From: Kyrpidia spormannii
Lineage (GTDB): Bacteria; Bacillota; Bacilli; Kyrpidiales; Kyrpidiaceae
Reading direction: 5' to 3'
DNA: 64,000 bases
NCBI RefSeq assembly: GCF_002804065.1
Contig: NZ_CP024955.1
Location: 1,488,001-1,552,000 of the forward strand
Shown: piece by piece, positions 52,687 to 63,338 of the stretch
Numbering within the stretch: position 1 is the stretch's first letter
How the letters are laid out: the number at the start of each line of letters is the position of its first letter
Made by a program: the position numbers and the translations under genes
Notes under the pieces: generated by a model
Databases searched by the model: none
What the model saw: only the letters and a program-made list of their open reading frames with translations
What the model was told of the DNA's origin: nothing

Positions 52687-53367
52687 CACCTCGTCGCTCT
52701 GGGCGAGTTCAGCGGCGGGTCCGCTGTGTTTAATCTGTCCGGTCTCCAGCACATACGCCCGCTTGGCAATGGAAAGGGCCATGTGGGCGTTTTGTTCCAC
52801 GAGAAGGATGGTCGTGCCCGCTTGGTTGATTTCCTGGATGATGGAGAAAATCTCCTGGACCAGGATCGGTGCCAGCCCCATTGAAGGCTCGTCCAAGAGC
52901 AACAACCGCGGCCGAGCCATGAGCGCCCGACCGAGGGCCAGCATCTGTTGCTCGCCTCCGGAAAGAGTGCCCGCAGACTGGCGACGCCGCTCCTGAAGGC
53001 GGGGAAAGCGGCTGTAAACCATCTCCAGGTCCTTCTGAACCCCGTCTTTGTCCTTGCGCAGATACGCCCCCATCTCGAGATTCTCTTCCACCGTCATGGT
53101 GGCGAATACCCGTCGGCCTTCGGGCACTTGAGAAACGCCCATTCGGACGATTTCTTTCGCCGGCGTCTTGACCAGGGATCGGCCTTCAAAAAGCACCTCT
53201 CCGCTCCTGGGGGTGATGAGCCCGGAAATGGTGCGCAAAAGAGTCGTTTTGCCGGCGCCGTTCGCCCCGATCAAGGTGACGATCTCCCCTTGATCCACGG
53301 TGAGCGACACATTTTTCAAGGCGTGAATGACCCCGTAATACACGTTCAGATCCCGGATCATCAACAT
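52663..53367 (-). CDS. livF: Branched-chain amino acid ABC transporter, ATPase LivF
   Basis: One of two ATPases powering import of branched-chain amino acids (or related amides). 234 residues, short LivF type. Walker A GANGAGKTT, signature LSGGEQQM, Walker B LLLLDEPSMGL. ATG overlaps the livG stop; GGAGGTG is 7 bases upstream. Confidence 0.92.
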   Translation of the reverse strand: MLMIRDLNVYYGVIHALKNVSLTVDQGEIVTLIGANGAGKTTLLRTISGLITPRSGEVLFEGRSLVKTPAKEIVRMGVSQVPEGRRVFATMTVEENLEMGAYLRKDKDGVQKDLEMVYSRFPRLQERRRQSAGTLSGGEQQMLALGRALMARPRLLLLDEPSMGLAPILVQEIFSIIQEINQAGTTILLVEQNAHMALSIAKRAYVLETGQIKHSGPAAELAQSDEVKKAYLGG

Positions 53368-54134
53368 CACGAGGTCACCTCCCCGAGATAGGCTTCAATC
53401 ACTTTGGGATTCGACCGGATTTCCTTGGGGCTGCCCTGGGCAATCACCATGCCGTGGTCGAGGACGTAGATCCGTTCGCAGATTCCCATCACCAAGGACA
53501 TGTCGTGCTCGATCAAGAGGATCGTCAGGGAAAACCGCTCCCGGATAAAGGCGATGAGATCCATCAATTCCCGGGTTTCCTGGGGGTTCATCCCCGCTGC
53601 GGGCTCGTCCAGGAGCAAGAGCCTCGGTTCCGTGGCCAGGGCCCGGGCGATCTCCAGCCGCCTCTGCTCCCCGTACGGCAAGTTCCGGGCCAATTCGTCC
53701 TTTTTCTCTTCCAAATGAAACAAGCTCAGAAAGGCCAGCGCTTTCTCTTCGATCTCCTGCTCCCCGCGAAAATACGTGGGCAGGCGAAGAATGGAAGACA
53801 TCACCCCGTGCCGCACGTGGTTGTGGTAGGCGATTTTGACGTTGTCCAAAACCGTCATGTCGCTGAACAGGCGGATATTTTGGAAGGTCCGGGCGATCCC
53901 CGCCCGATTGATCCGCCAGGGCGCCCACCCGACAAGAGATGCACCGTCAAACAGGATCCGCCCTTCGCTGGGGGCATAGACCCCTGTCAACAGATTGAAG
54001 ACCGTGGTTTTCCCCGCTCCATTGGGACCGATCAGTCCCACCAATTCCCCGGTCTCCAGGTGCAGTGAAACCTCGGAAACCGCCCGCAACCCTCCGAATT
54101 CGCACGTCACTTTGTCCAGCTCAAGGAGCGGCAT
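53367..54134 (-). CDS. livG: Branched-chain amino acid ABC transporter, ATPase LivG
   Basis: Second ATPase, 255 residues. Walker A GPNGAGKTT, signature region NLPYGEQRRLEIARAL (in place of LSGGQ, normal for LivG), LLLLDEPAAGM, and the C-terminal EAYLGE typical of LivG. AAGGAGG precedes the ATG; overlaps livM by 14 bases. Confidence 0.92.
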   Translation of the reverse strand: MPLLELDKVTCEFGGLRAVSEVSLHLETGELVGLIGPNGAGKTTVFNLLTGVYAPSEGRILFDGASLVGWAPWRINRAGIARTFQNIRLFSDMTVLDNVKIAYHNHVRHGVMSSILRLPTYFRGEQEIEEKALAFLSLFHLEEKKDELARNLPYGEQRRLEIARALATEPRLLLLDEPAAGMNPQETRELMDLIAFIRERFSLTILLIEHDMSLVMGICERIYVLDHGMVIAQGSPKEIRSNPKVIEAYLGEVTS

Positions 54135-55101
54135 GTTCGTCCCTCCTTCGTCCGAGCCCGATGGCGGAGAGTCTAAATTCCTTGGTTCCCATGAGCCCCT
54201 GGGGCCGGAAAATCATGATCAGGACGAGGATCAGGGAGTAAATGACCATTTGCCATTGAGGGTAGTCCTGTAAGAACGCGGTGATGAGCGTCAACACCAC
54301 GGCGCCCAGGATCGATCCGGTGATACTCCCCAGGCCCCCGAGCACCACGATGACCAGGATGTTGAAACTCTGTAAAAACCCATAAGACGTCGGTTTAATA
54401 AAGTAAAACGTGTGGGCGGACAATGCGCCGGCGACTCCGGCGAAAAGCGCGCCGATGGAGAACGCCAGCACTTTATAATACGTGACGTTGATCCCCATCA
54501 TTTCGGCGGCGACTTCGTTTTCCCGCACAGCGATACAGGCCCGTCCATGTCTGGAATGGACAAAATTGGCGATGACGACCACCGTGATCAACGCGGCGAA
54601 GTACAGCCACGTGAAATTCGTTTCTTTGTGCACCGTCATTCCCGCGGCCCCGCCCACGTACTGCAGGTTGATCAGAATAACCTGGATGATCTGTCCGAAC
54701 CCCAGGGTCGTGATCGCCAGGTAGTCGCCTTTCAGGCGAAGGGTTGGGATGCCGATGAGCAGCCCCGCCACTGCAGCGGCCAGGGCGGCGATGATGAGTG
54801 CCGGGAAAAAGGGCAGTTGCATCTTCGCCGTCAGGACCGCCGACACGTAAGCGCCCACGGCGGCAAACCCGGCATGTCCAATGGAGAATTGGCCAGTAAA
54901 TCCGTTGATGAGATTGAGGCTGACCGCCAGAATGACGTTCAAACACATCTGGTAAACGATCAGCGCCATATACGAGTCGATGATGCCGTTATCGATCAGA
55001 AGGCCGATGATTGCGTACAAGACGAGGCCGACGCCGATCCACGCCCAAAACGACCATCGTCCCGCCAGAGCGCCTCGTTTTTTCTCCTGCATCGGCGTCA
55101 C
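54121..55101 (-). CDS. livM: Branched-chain amino acid ABC transporter, permease LivM
   Basis: Inner membrane permease of 326 residues with about nine or ten helices. NLINGFTGQFSIGHAGFAAVGAY (in parts NLINGFTGQFSIGHAGF) and RHGRACIAVRENEVAAE mark LivM. GTG start directly after the livH stop; an ATG three codons later is possible. Confidence 0.92.
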   Translation of the reverse strand: MTPMQEKKRGALAGRWSFWAWIGVGLVLYAIIGLLIDNGIIDSYMALIVYQMCLNVILAVSLNLINGFTGQFSIGHAGFAAVGAYVSAVLTAKMQLPFFPALIIAALAAAVAGLLIGIPTLRLKGDYLAITTLGFGQIIQVILINLQYVGGAAGMTVHKETNFTWLYFAALITVVVIANFVHSRHGRACIAVRENEVAAEMMGINVTYYKVLAFSIGALFAGVAGALSAHTFYFIKPTSYGFLQSFNILVIVVLGGLGSITGSILGAVVLTLITAFLQDYPQWQMVIYSLILVLIMIFRPQGLMGTKEFRLSAIGLGRRRDEHAAP

Positions 55102-55980
55102 CTACACTTTCTCCCTGGCGTGTTTGCCGAAAAGACCTTCGGGTTTGATCAGCAGGATCAGGATCAGGAGGGCAAAGGCCACCGCGTCCCGCCACAGAGA
55201 AAAGCCCAGGGACTGAACCAGGGTCTCGATCATCCCTAACACCAGGCCGCCCACCATCGCTCCGGGGATGATGCCGATCCCGCCCAGCACCGCGGCAATG
55301 AACGCTTTCAGTCCGGGCATGATGCCCATCAACGGATCAATGGCACTGTAGTAAGCCCCATAGATCACCCCGGCAGCCGCCGCCAGGGCTGAACCGATGG
55401 CGAAAGTAAAAGAGATCGTGCGGTCGACGTCGATCCCCATCAATTGGGCAGCTTCGGCATCGTAGGCGACGGCCCGCATCGCCTTGCCCATCTTCGTCCG
55501 GTGCACGATGTATTGAAGAATCACCATGAGCACCACGCTGAGAACGATGATGCCGATTTGCTGCACGCTGATCGTGACCCCGCCGACGTTGATCGAACGA
55601 CTCGGCAACATGCTGGGATAACCCCGGGCCTGGGCGCCCACCGCGATGATCCCAGCATTTTCGAGAAACAGGGAAACCCCGATGGCGGTGATCAGCGCCG
55701 CAATTCTCGTCGATTTGCGGAGCGGCCGGTATGCAAACCGCTCGATCACCACGCCGAGGACGGCACAAGCGGCCATGGAGACGATGAGAGACCCCAAGAA
55801 TCCAAGATGCAACACGGTATAGGAAAAATACGCCACAAAGGCCCCGACCATAAACACGTCACCATGGGCAAAATTGATCAGCTTGATAATCCCGTAGACC
55901 ATGGTGTATCCCAGGGCGATGAGGGCGTAGATGCTACCCACCGATAAACCGTTGACAAGTTGTTGGATAAATGTGGTCAT
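55102..55980 (-). CDS. livH: Branched-chain amino acid ABC transporter, permease LivH
   Basis: Second permease, 292 residues, about eight helices. GLSVGSIYALIALGYTMVYG and INFAHGDVFMVGA are typical, as is the coupling-helix segment GKAMRAVAYDAEAAQLMGID. ATG after AGGGAGGG. Confidence 0.92.
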   Translation of the reverse strand: MTTFIQQLVNGLSVGSIYALIALGYTMVYGIIKLINFAHGDVFMVGAFVAYFSYTVLHLGFLGSLIVSMAACAVLGVVIERFAYRPLRKSTRIAALITAIGVSLFLENAGIIAVGAQARGYPSMLPSRSINVGGVTISVQQIGIIVLSVVLMVILQYIVHRTKMGKAMRAVAYDAEAAQLMGIDVDRTISFTFAIGSALAAAAGVIYGAYYSAIDPLMGIMPGLKAFIAAVLGGIGIIPGAMVGGLVLGMIETLVQSLGFSLWRDAVAFALLILILLIKPEGLFGKHAREKV

Positions 55981-56006
55981 ACTGCCCTCCCTCTTCACAC
56001 GGCAAA

Positions 56007-56022
56007 GGGGGGATTGCCCCCC
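56007..56022 (-). other. Intercistronic hairpin between livJ and livH
   Basis: GGGGGG and CCCCCC flank four bases; on the transcribed strand only three T follow. Such hairpins commonly protect or partly end the message so that the binding protein is made in excess over the permeases. Confidence 0.5.
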
Positions 56023-56064
56023 CTCGCGCGAGATCGATCATTCCGCCCACCGGCTGTGCCTTGG

Positions 56065-57243
56065 TCAGGTAGTGGGTTGAATCTTGGTCCGGAAAACTTG
56101 TTTGCCGTCTTTCATCTCAATGACCACCGCAGCCTTTACCGGATTGTGCTGGGCGTCGATGCTCATCGTGCCGGTCACGGCATCGAAATTCTTGGTCTGA
56201 GCCAGGGCGTCTTTAATCTTCACGGGATCGGTCGAACCCGCCCGTTTGATGGCGTCTGCCACAAGGCGCACAGTATCATAGCCCAGAGCCGCGAATCCGT
56301 CCGGCTTCCGATTATACTTAGCCTGGAATTTCTTTACGAAATCCTGGATCTTCTGGTCCGGATCATCGGAGGAGTAATGGTTGGTGAAAAATACGTTGTT
56401 GGTGTTTTTCGCGCCGGCGATCTGGACCAAGGTGTCGGAATCATACCCATCACCGCCCAGGATCGGCTGGTTCATGCCCAGCTCCCGGGCCTGTTTGATG
56501 ATCTTGCCGACGTCTTGGTAATAGTTTGGAATATACAACAGATCTGGATTCATGCTCTTGATCCGGGTGAGGGTCGCCCGAAAATCAGAGTCGGTGGAGG
56601 TATACTGCTCGGAGTCGATCACCTTGCCGCCCTGCTTCTCGAACTCTTTCTTAAAGGCGTCCGCCAGACCTTTGGCATAATCGCTGTCTTGGGCCACATA
56701 GAGGACGGCTGTTTTCGCGTTCAGGTCTTTTCTCGCAAAATCAGCGCCCACCGTGCCTTGGAAAGGATCAATAAAGCAGGTGCGGAAGGCGTACTCGTTC
56801 ACCTTTCCCGTATTCGGATCCACGGTGATCTTGGCCGCCGTTCCGGTCGGTGTGATGATCGGAATCTTGGCGTCGGTGGCGACGTTCAATTCCGCCATGG
56901 TGTTGCCCGTTGTGGCCGGGCCCAAGATTGCGACGACTTTTTGTTCGATTAATTTTTGCGCAATAGTGGTCGACTGGGTGGTGTCAGACTGGTTGTCCAA
57001 CGCGATCAAGTTCAACTTTTTTCCGAGGACGCCGCCGGCCTGGTTGATTTCGTCTACGGCCAACTGCATGCCATCTTTGGCCGAGCTCCCGTAGGCTGAG
57101 ACTTGGCCGGAAAGTTCGAGATTGGCGCCGAGATTGATGGTGCCACTTTCGGCACCCGTCGTGCCCGATCCCGAACCGCAGGCCGTCAGCAGCGCACTGC
57201 CCAACAGCAGCGCCGTGACCACTGACCATGGCTTTTTCATCAT
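56065..57243 (-). CDS. livJ: Branched-chain amino acid ABC transporter, binding lipoprotein LivJ
   Basis: Extracellular solute receptor of 392 residues, lipid-anchored at Cys22 (LLTAC lipobox). Type I periplasmic-binding fold: GANLELSGQVSAYG, AVDEINQAGGVLGKK, GPATTGNTMAE, YVAQDSDYAKGLADAF. First ATG of an ATG-ATG pair after AAGGGGG. Specificity may be leucine/isoleucine/valine, but related receptors take amides or aromatic acids, so it is open. Confidence 0.9.
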   Translation of the reverse strand: MMKKPWSVVTALLLGSALLTACGSGSGTTGAESGTINLGANLELSGQVSAYGSSAKDGMQLAVDEINQAGGVLGKKLNLIALDNQSDTTQSTTIAQKLIEQKVVAILGPATTGNTMAELNVATDAKIPIITPTGTAAKITVDPNTGKVNEYAFRTCFIDPFQGTVGADFARKDLNAKTAVLYVAQDSDYAKGLADAFKKEFEKQGGKVIDSEQYTSTDSDFRATLTRIKSMNPDLLYIPNYYQDVGKIIKQARELGMNQPILGGDGYDSDTLVQIAGAKNTNNVFFTNHYSSDDPDQKIQDFVKKFQAKYNRKPDGFAALGYDTVRLVADAIKRAGSTDPVKIKDALAQTKNFDAVTGTMSIDAQHNPVKAAVVIEMKDGKQVFRTKIQPTT

Positions 57244-57470
57244 GAGACCCCCTTGAAGGAAATACTGACATATACCATTTCTAATCATACAGCACTAGGA
57301 GATGAAAGTGCAGGCATTGTAAGAGGCTGAAAGAATAAGAAAAAGGGCGAATTTAGACAAGGGGTAGGCCTTATGTCCCATATCGGCGGATCACGCCCAT
57401 ATTCGGCATTTTCGAATAACCCATACGGGGATGGGCCATCCTAAGACGGGAACTGTGAGGGGGGATCAGG
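57244..57470. other. Divergent intergenic region livJ / helicase
   Basis: 227 bases, AT-richer than its surroundings. Contains the inverted repeat TATTCG-N7-CGAATA at 57400-57418 and poorly defined promoters for both sides. No small gene seen. Confidence 0.5.
57400..57418. promoter_or_regulatory. Inverted repeat upstream of the helicase gene
   Basis: TATTCG and CGAATA with 7 bases between, 53 bases before the GTG of the XPB-type helicase. Possible repressor site; it does not match the LexA box of Bacillus (CGAACN4GTTCG). Confidence 0.35.
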
Positions 57471-59106
57471 GTGCGGAGGGGTCCTTTGGTCGTTGGGACC
57501 GAACGCAGGGTGTGGTGTTACATGGATCACCCCCGGGCGAAAGAAGCTGTCCACGCCCTCGCCATTTTCGCCGACCTGATCAAAAGTCCACTGCAGGTTC
57601 GGGAGTACCGGATCACCGAACTCAGCCTTTGGCACGCCTGCGCCTTGGGATGGGGGTCCCGGGAAGTGCTGGACACGCTTCGGGATTTAGCCATGGGGCC
57701 CATCCCCTATCCGGTGCAGGAGTGGATTGTACTCACCATGAATCGATGGGGAGGGCTCGTTCTCGAAAAATCCGGGCGCAGGTATCAATTGGTGGCTCGC
57801 CAACCCCTGTCCGAGGGCGTGCGCCAAGCCCTTCAGCAGTCCGGCCTCCTGGAGCGGGGCGGCCGCTGGATGGTGCCCGCGCGACAAAGGGGCGAAATCA
57901 AGCGGCAGCTTCTATCCCTGGGCTATCCCGTGCTGGACATGGCGGGTCACGCGCCGGGGGAACCCCTCGACATTGATCTGAAGGGGACCGTGATTCTTCG
58001 CCCCTATCAAGACGAGGCGGTGCAGGCCTTTTTTGACGAGGGTCGCCATGGGGGCAGTGGGGTCGTGGTCCTGCCCTGCGGGTCCGGGAAAACGATCGTG
58101 GGACTGGCGGTGATGGCCCGGTATCGCCAGCAGACCCTCGTTCTCACCTCCACCACCACCGCGGCTTATCAATGGAAGCGCGAGATCGAAGACAAATGTG
58201 AGATCGCCCCCGATTCGATCGGCGTTTACGCCGGGGATGAACGGGTGATCAAGCCTGTGACCATTTCCACTTACGCGATGATGACGTGGAAGAATCCCAG
58301 GGGGGCCATGCCGCATCTTCGGGAACTCGCCCGTCACCCCTGGGGGTTGGTGATTTATGATGAGGTGCATCTGGTTCCCGCCCCGATCTTTCGTTTTTCC
58401 GCCGGAATTCAAAACTGCCGGCGACTGGGGCTCACCGCTACCCTGGTGCGGGAAGACGGCCGGGAGGCCGACGTGTTCAGCCTGATTGGCCCGAAATGTT
58501 TTGACTTGCCGTGGCGCACCGTGGAAGAGGAGGGGTGGATCGCCAGGGCGGAGTGTTACGAATTGCGGGTCCCCCTGGACCCCGCGGCGGAGGAAGCGTA
58601 CCGCCAGGCCGAATCCCGGGAACGGTGGCGAATTGCTGCGACAAACCCTCGAAAACTTGAGGTGGCCGCCGAGTTGGTGGCCCGGCACCGGGGTACGCCG
58701 GTGCTGGTGATCGGACATTATCTCGACCAGCTCCGGGAACTGGCCCATCGGCTCGGTGCGCCAGATATCACCGGGGATACACCCGAGCGGGTGCGCCGGG
58801 AGACTTATGACGCTTTTCGCCGGGGCGAAATCCCCGTCCTTTGTTTGTCCCGAGTGGCCAACACGGCGGTGGACCTCCCGGATGCCCGGGTGGCGGTGGA
58901 GTTGTCCGGGAATTTTGGCTCCCGGCAGGAAGAGGCCCAACGCCTCGGGCGCCTTCTTCGTCCGAAAAAAGACGGAGGGGAAGCGCGGTTGTACATGTTG
59001 GTGACCGAGGGCACCGAGGAGGTGGAAACGGCGGTTCGCCGGCAGCAGTTTTTGGCAGAGCAAGGGTATGAATATCGAATCTTCGCGGTGCGGGCAGGGG
59101 TGGAGC

Positions 59107-59132
<26 letters not shown>
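57471..59132 (+). CDS. XPB/Rad25-type DNA repair helicase
   Basis: Superfamily 2 3'-5' helicase of 553 residues. N-terminal damage-recognition-like domain (about 1-160), then helicase domain 1 with CGSGKT (203-208), DEVH (297-300) and LTATLVREDG, the RED motif of XPB, then helicase domain 2 (VLVIGHYLDQLREL, ELSGNFGSRQEEAQRLGRLLR). Bacterial XPBs are known from Mycobacterium and some other bacteria. GTG start after GAGGGGGG. Overlaps its partner gene by 26 bases. It stands where ypiA is found in Bacillus. Confidence 0.92.
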
Positions 59133-61178
<2,046 letters not shown>

Positions 61179-61277
61179 GCGATTCACTGGGTTGAAGCGG
61201 ACGTGATGCAACCGAGTGAAGCCTAAAGATCCACGGGAACCGAGAAGGGATGACCCCGGTGCCGGGACAACGTTTGG

Positions 61278-61304
61278 GCTCGACTTTTGTCGAGCTCTTT
61301 TTTT
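61278..61304 (+). terminator. Terminator between ypiB and ypiF
   Basis: GCTCGAC and GTCGAGC form a perfect 7-bp stem with loop TTTT, then TCTTTTTTT. ypiF therefore likely has its own start of transcription. Confidence 0.85.
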
Positions 61305-61351
61305 CTGTACACTGCGAGGAAGGAGCAAGGTTACTCAAGGAGGCGGAAGGG

Positions 61352-61828
61352 ATGCTTTTAGGCGACATCGAGGTGGCGCGTTGGGAAGAGATGAAAACTC
61401 TCGTCGATACCCTGGCTGTGGGCGGGGCTCCCCTATGTACCGATCCCCGTGGGCAGGTGGGGCTTTATGCCCGGGTGGCGTCGGAGATTGTCATCGCGTT
61501 GGAACAACGTCTGTCCGGTCGCGTGCTCCGGCTCCCGGTCATGTTGCTCGAAGACGGTGTCCACGGCGGCGAGTTTTTGCGGCGGGCCCGAATGTGGAAA
61601 CAGCGGCTCGGCTGCACGGGCCCCTTGGTGGCGGTGGGGGTGGAGATTCCGGGGTTTGAGGGGGTGAACGCCGAGGACGAGGGGGATCTGGTTCTCCTTT
61701 CCTTGACTGGAGAGCAGGTCCTGGCCCAGACGGCTGCTCCGGGGGGCCTCGACCACGCCGTGGGAATGTGGCAGGGCCGCTTGGCAGAGGCGGTGGTGCA
61801 TAGATGGGGGCAGTTTCTGACATCCTGA
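61352..61828 (+). CDS. ypiF: YpiF-like protein (DUF2487)
   Basis: 158 residues, in the usual YpiF position between ypiB and qcrA. Segments: MLLGDIEVARWEEMKTLVD, LYARVASEIVIALEQRLSGRV. The assignment rests partly on position, since the sequence is only loosely conserved. ATG follows AAGGAGG by 8 bases; an upstream in-frame start would read through the terminator. Function unknown. Confidence 0.78.
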   Translation: MLLGDIEVARWEEMKTLVDTLAVGGAPLCTDPRGQVGLYARVASEIVIALEQRLSGRVLRLPVMLLEDGVHGGEFLRRARMWKQRLGCTGPLVAVGVEIPGFEGVNAEDEGDLVLLSLTGEQVLAQTAAPGGLDHAVGMWQGRLAEAVVHRWGQFLTS

Positions 61829-61963
61829 AAACAGCAGATGCGCGCCAGGCGGATTGGCACAAAGTGTTCATATTCTTGTGGCGGCCTCCTGTTTCCCGTA
61901 TTGAAACACGCCGTTTACAATGATAATGGACGAGGGAGGAGTCGGGTGGATCCGGAGGGTGCG

Positions 61964-61993
61964 TTGACACCCAGATTACGGCGGCGGTAACAT
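61964..61993 (+). promoter_or_regulatory. Probable sigma-A promoter of qcrABC
   Basis: TTGACA and TAACAT separated by 18 bases, about 80 bases before qcrA. A weaker candidate, TTGAAA near 61901 with TAATGG at 61924, lies upstream. Confidence 0.55.
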
Positions 61994-62075
61994 GGGAAAG
62001 GGAGATTGCACCATTTCTGTGGGTGTGCCGGAAAGCCTGCGCGTGCGGATCGAATCCTGAGGAGGTTCGAGAAGC

Positions 62076-62621
62076 ATGCGGGATGAAGCTGTGCACTCGC
62101 ACCGGGGCCGAGAGTGGACCCGGCGCCAGTTCCTGACCTATGCCCTGGGGGGGACGGGTGCGTTCATCGGGGCCTCGATTCTCGCTCCGCTGGTGACGTT
62201 TTCCCTCGATCCCTTGCGCAGAAGCACTGGTTCCCGATTCGTGGAGGTCGGTAGCATCGGGGAATTTAACCAGGATTTGCCGAAACAGATTCATTTTAAG
62301 GTAGCCCAGGCGGATGGCTGGATCCAGGGGGAGGCGACAATGACGGCCTGGGTGATCCTCAAAGGGCAAGAAGTTTTGGCCATGTCCCCGAGGTGCACCC
62401 ACTTAGGGTGCCAAGTAAACGGGACGGTGGATGCCGCAGGCAATCCGGTCCCTTCCACCGACGGCCAGTGGTGGTTTCACTGCCCGTGTCACGGCGGCCG
62501 CTATACAAAATACGGGATCAACGATCCTACGACGCCGCCCCAGAGACCTCTCGACGTATATGAGGTTAAAGTGGACAATGGGAAGGTCTTGTTGGGACCT
62601 ATCCATCAGAGGACGGTGTAA
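62076..62621 (+). CDS. qcrA: Menaquinol:cytochrome c reductase, Rieske iron-sulfur subunit
   Basis: 2Fe-2S subunit of the b6c-type complex that takes electrons from menaquinol. 181 residues. Twin-arginine-type N-terminus TRRQFLTYALGG with one membrane helix (about 22-42); cluster ligands Cys107 and His109 in CTHLGC (Cys112 for the disulfide), and Cys136, His139 in CPCHGG. GAGGAGG precedes the ATG. First of three overlapping or adjacent qcr genes. Confidence 0.96.
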   Translation: MRDEAVHSHRGREWTRRQFLTYALGGTGAFIGASILAPLVTFSLDPLRRSTGSRFVEVGSIGEFNQDLPKQIHFKVAQADGWIQGEATMTAWVILKGQEVLAMSPRCTHLGCQVNGTVDAAGNPVPSTDGQWWFHCPCHGGRYTKYGINDPTTPPQRPLDVYEVKVDNGKVLLGPIHQRTV

Positions 62622-62624
62622 TGC

Positions 62625-63296
62625 ATGTTCGAAAAGCTGTATGACTGGATCGACGAGCGCCTAAACGTGACGCCGATTTGGCGGGACATCGCCGATTACG
62701 ACGTACCGGCTCACGTCAATCCGGCGAACAAGATGTCAGCGTTCGTGTATTGCTTTGGCGGACTCACCTTTCTGATCATCGTAACCCAGATCCTGTCTGG
62801 AATGTTTCTGGCCATGTACTATGTGCCCGATATCGTCAACGCGTACAAGAGTGTCGATTACATAACCAACGACGTCCTCCTCGGCAATATTGTGCGCGGC
62901 ATGCACTTCTGGGGCGCCAGCCTCGTGATTATCATGATGTTCCTGCACATGCTCCGGGTGTTCTTCACCGGATCCTACAAAGCGCCGCGGGAACTGAACT
63001 GGATCGTCGGCGTCCTGATTTTTCTCGTGGTGATGATGTTTGGGTTCACCGGTTATCTGCTTCCCTGGGACCAAAAGGCGTATTGGGCGACGGCGGTCGG
63101 TACCAACATCGCCTCTACTGTCCCGATTCTAGGGCCGTATATCCGGACGCTTTTGGTGGGGGGCGACACCCTCGGCGCGTTGACGTTGACGCGGTTCTTT
63201 GCGATTCACGTGTTTTTCCTCCCGGCGTTCTTGCTGATCCTGTTGGCGGCCCATTTTTACATGATCCGTAAACAGGGGATTTCCGGTCCGCTATAA
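62625..63296 (+). CDS. qcrB: Menaquinol:cytochrome c reductase, cytochrome b subunit
   Basis: Cytochrome b6-like subunit with four helices, 223 residues. Haem-ligand histidines in GMHFWGASLVIIMMFLHMLR and in FFAIHVFFLPAFLLILLAAHF (written here in two parts: FFAIHVFFLPAF, LILLAAHF). GFTGYLLPWDQ forms the quinol-oxidation site region. The second half of a mitochondrial-type cytochrome b is carried by qcrC. Confidence 0.96.
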   Translation: MFEKLYDWIDERLNVTPIWRDIADYDVPAHVNPANKMSAFVYCFGGLTFLIIVTQILSGMFLAMYYVPDIVNAYKSVDYITNDVLLGNIVRGMHFWGASLVIIMMFLHMLRVFFTGSYKAPRELNWIVGVLIFLVVMMFGFTGYLLPWDQKAYWATAVGTNIASTVPILGPYIRTLLVGGDTLGALTLTRFFAIHVFFLPAFLLILLAAHFYMIRKQGISGPL

Positions 63297-63338
63297 TGAG
63301 TGGCGCGGCGGGGGATTGCAAAGAAGGAGGTCTCAGAT

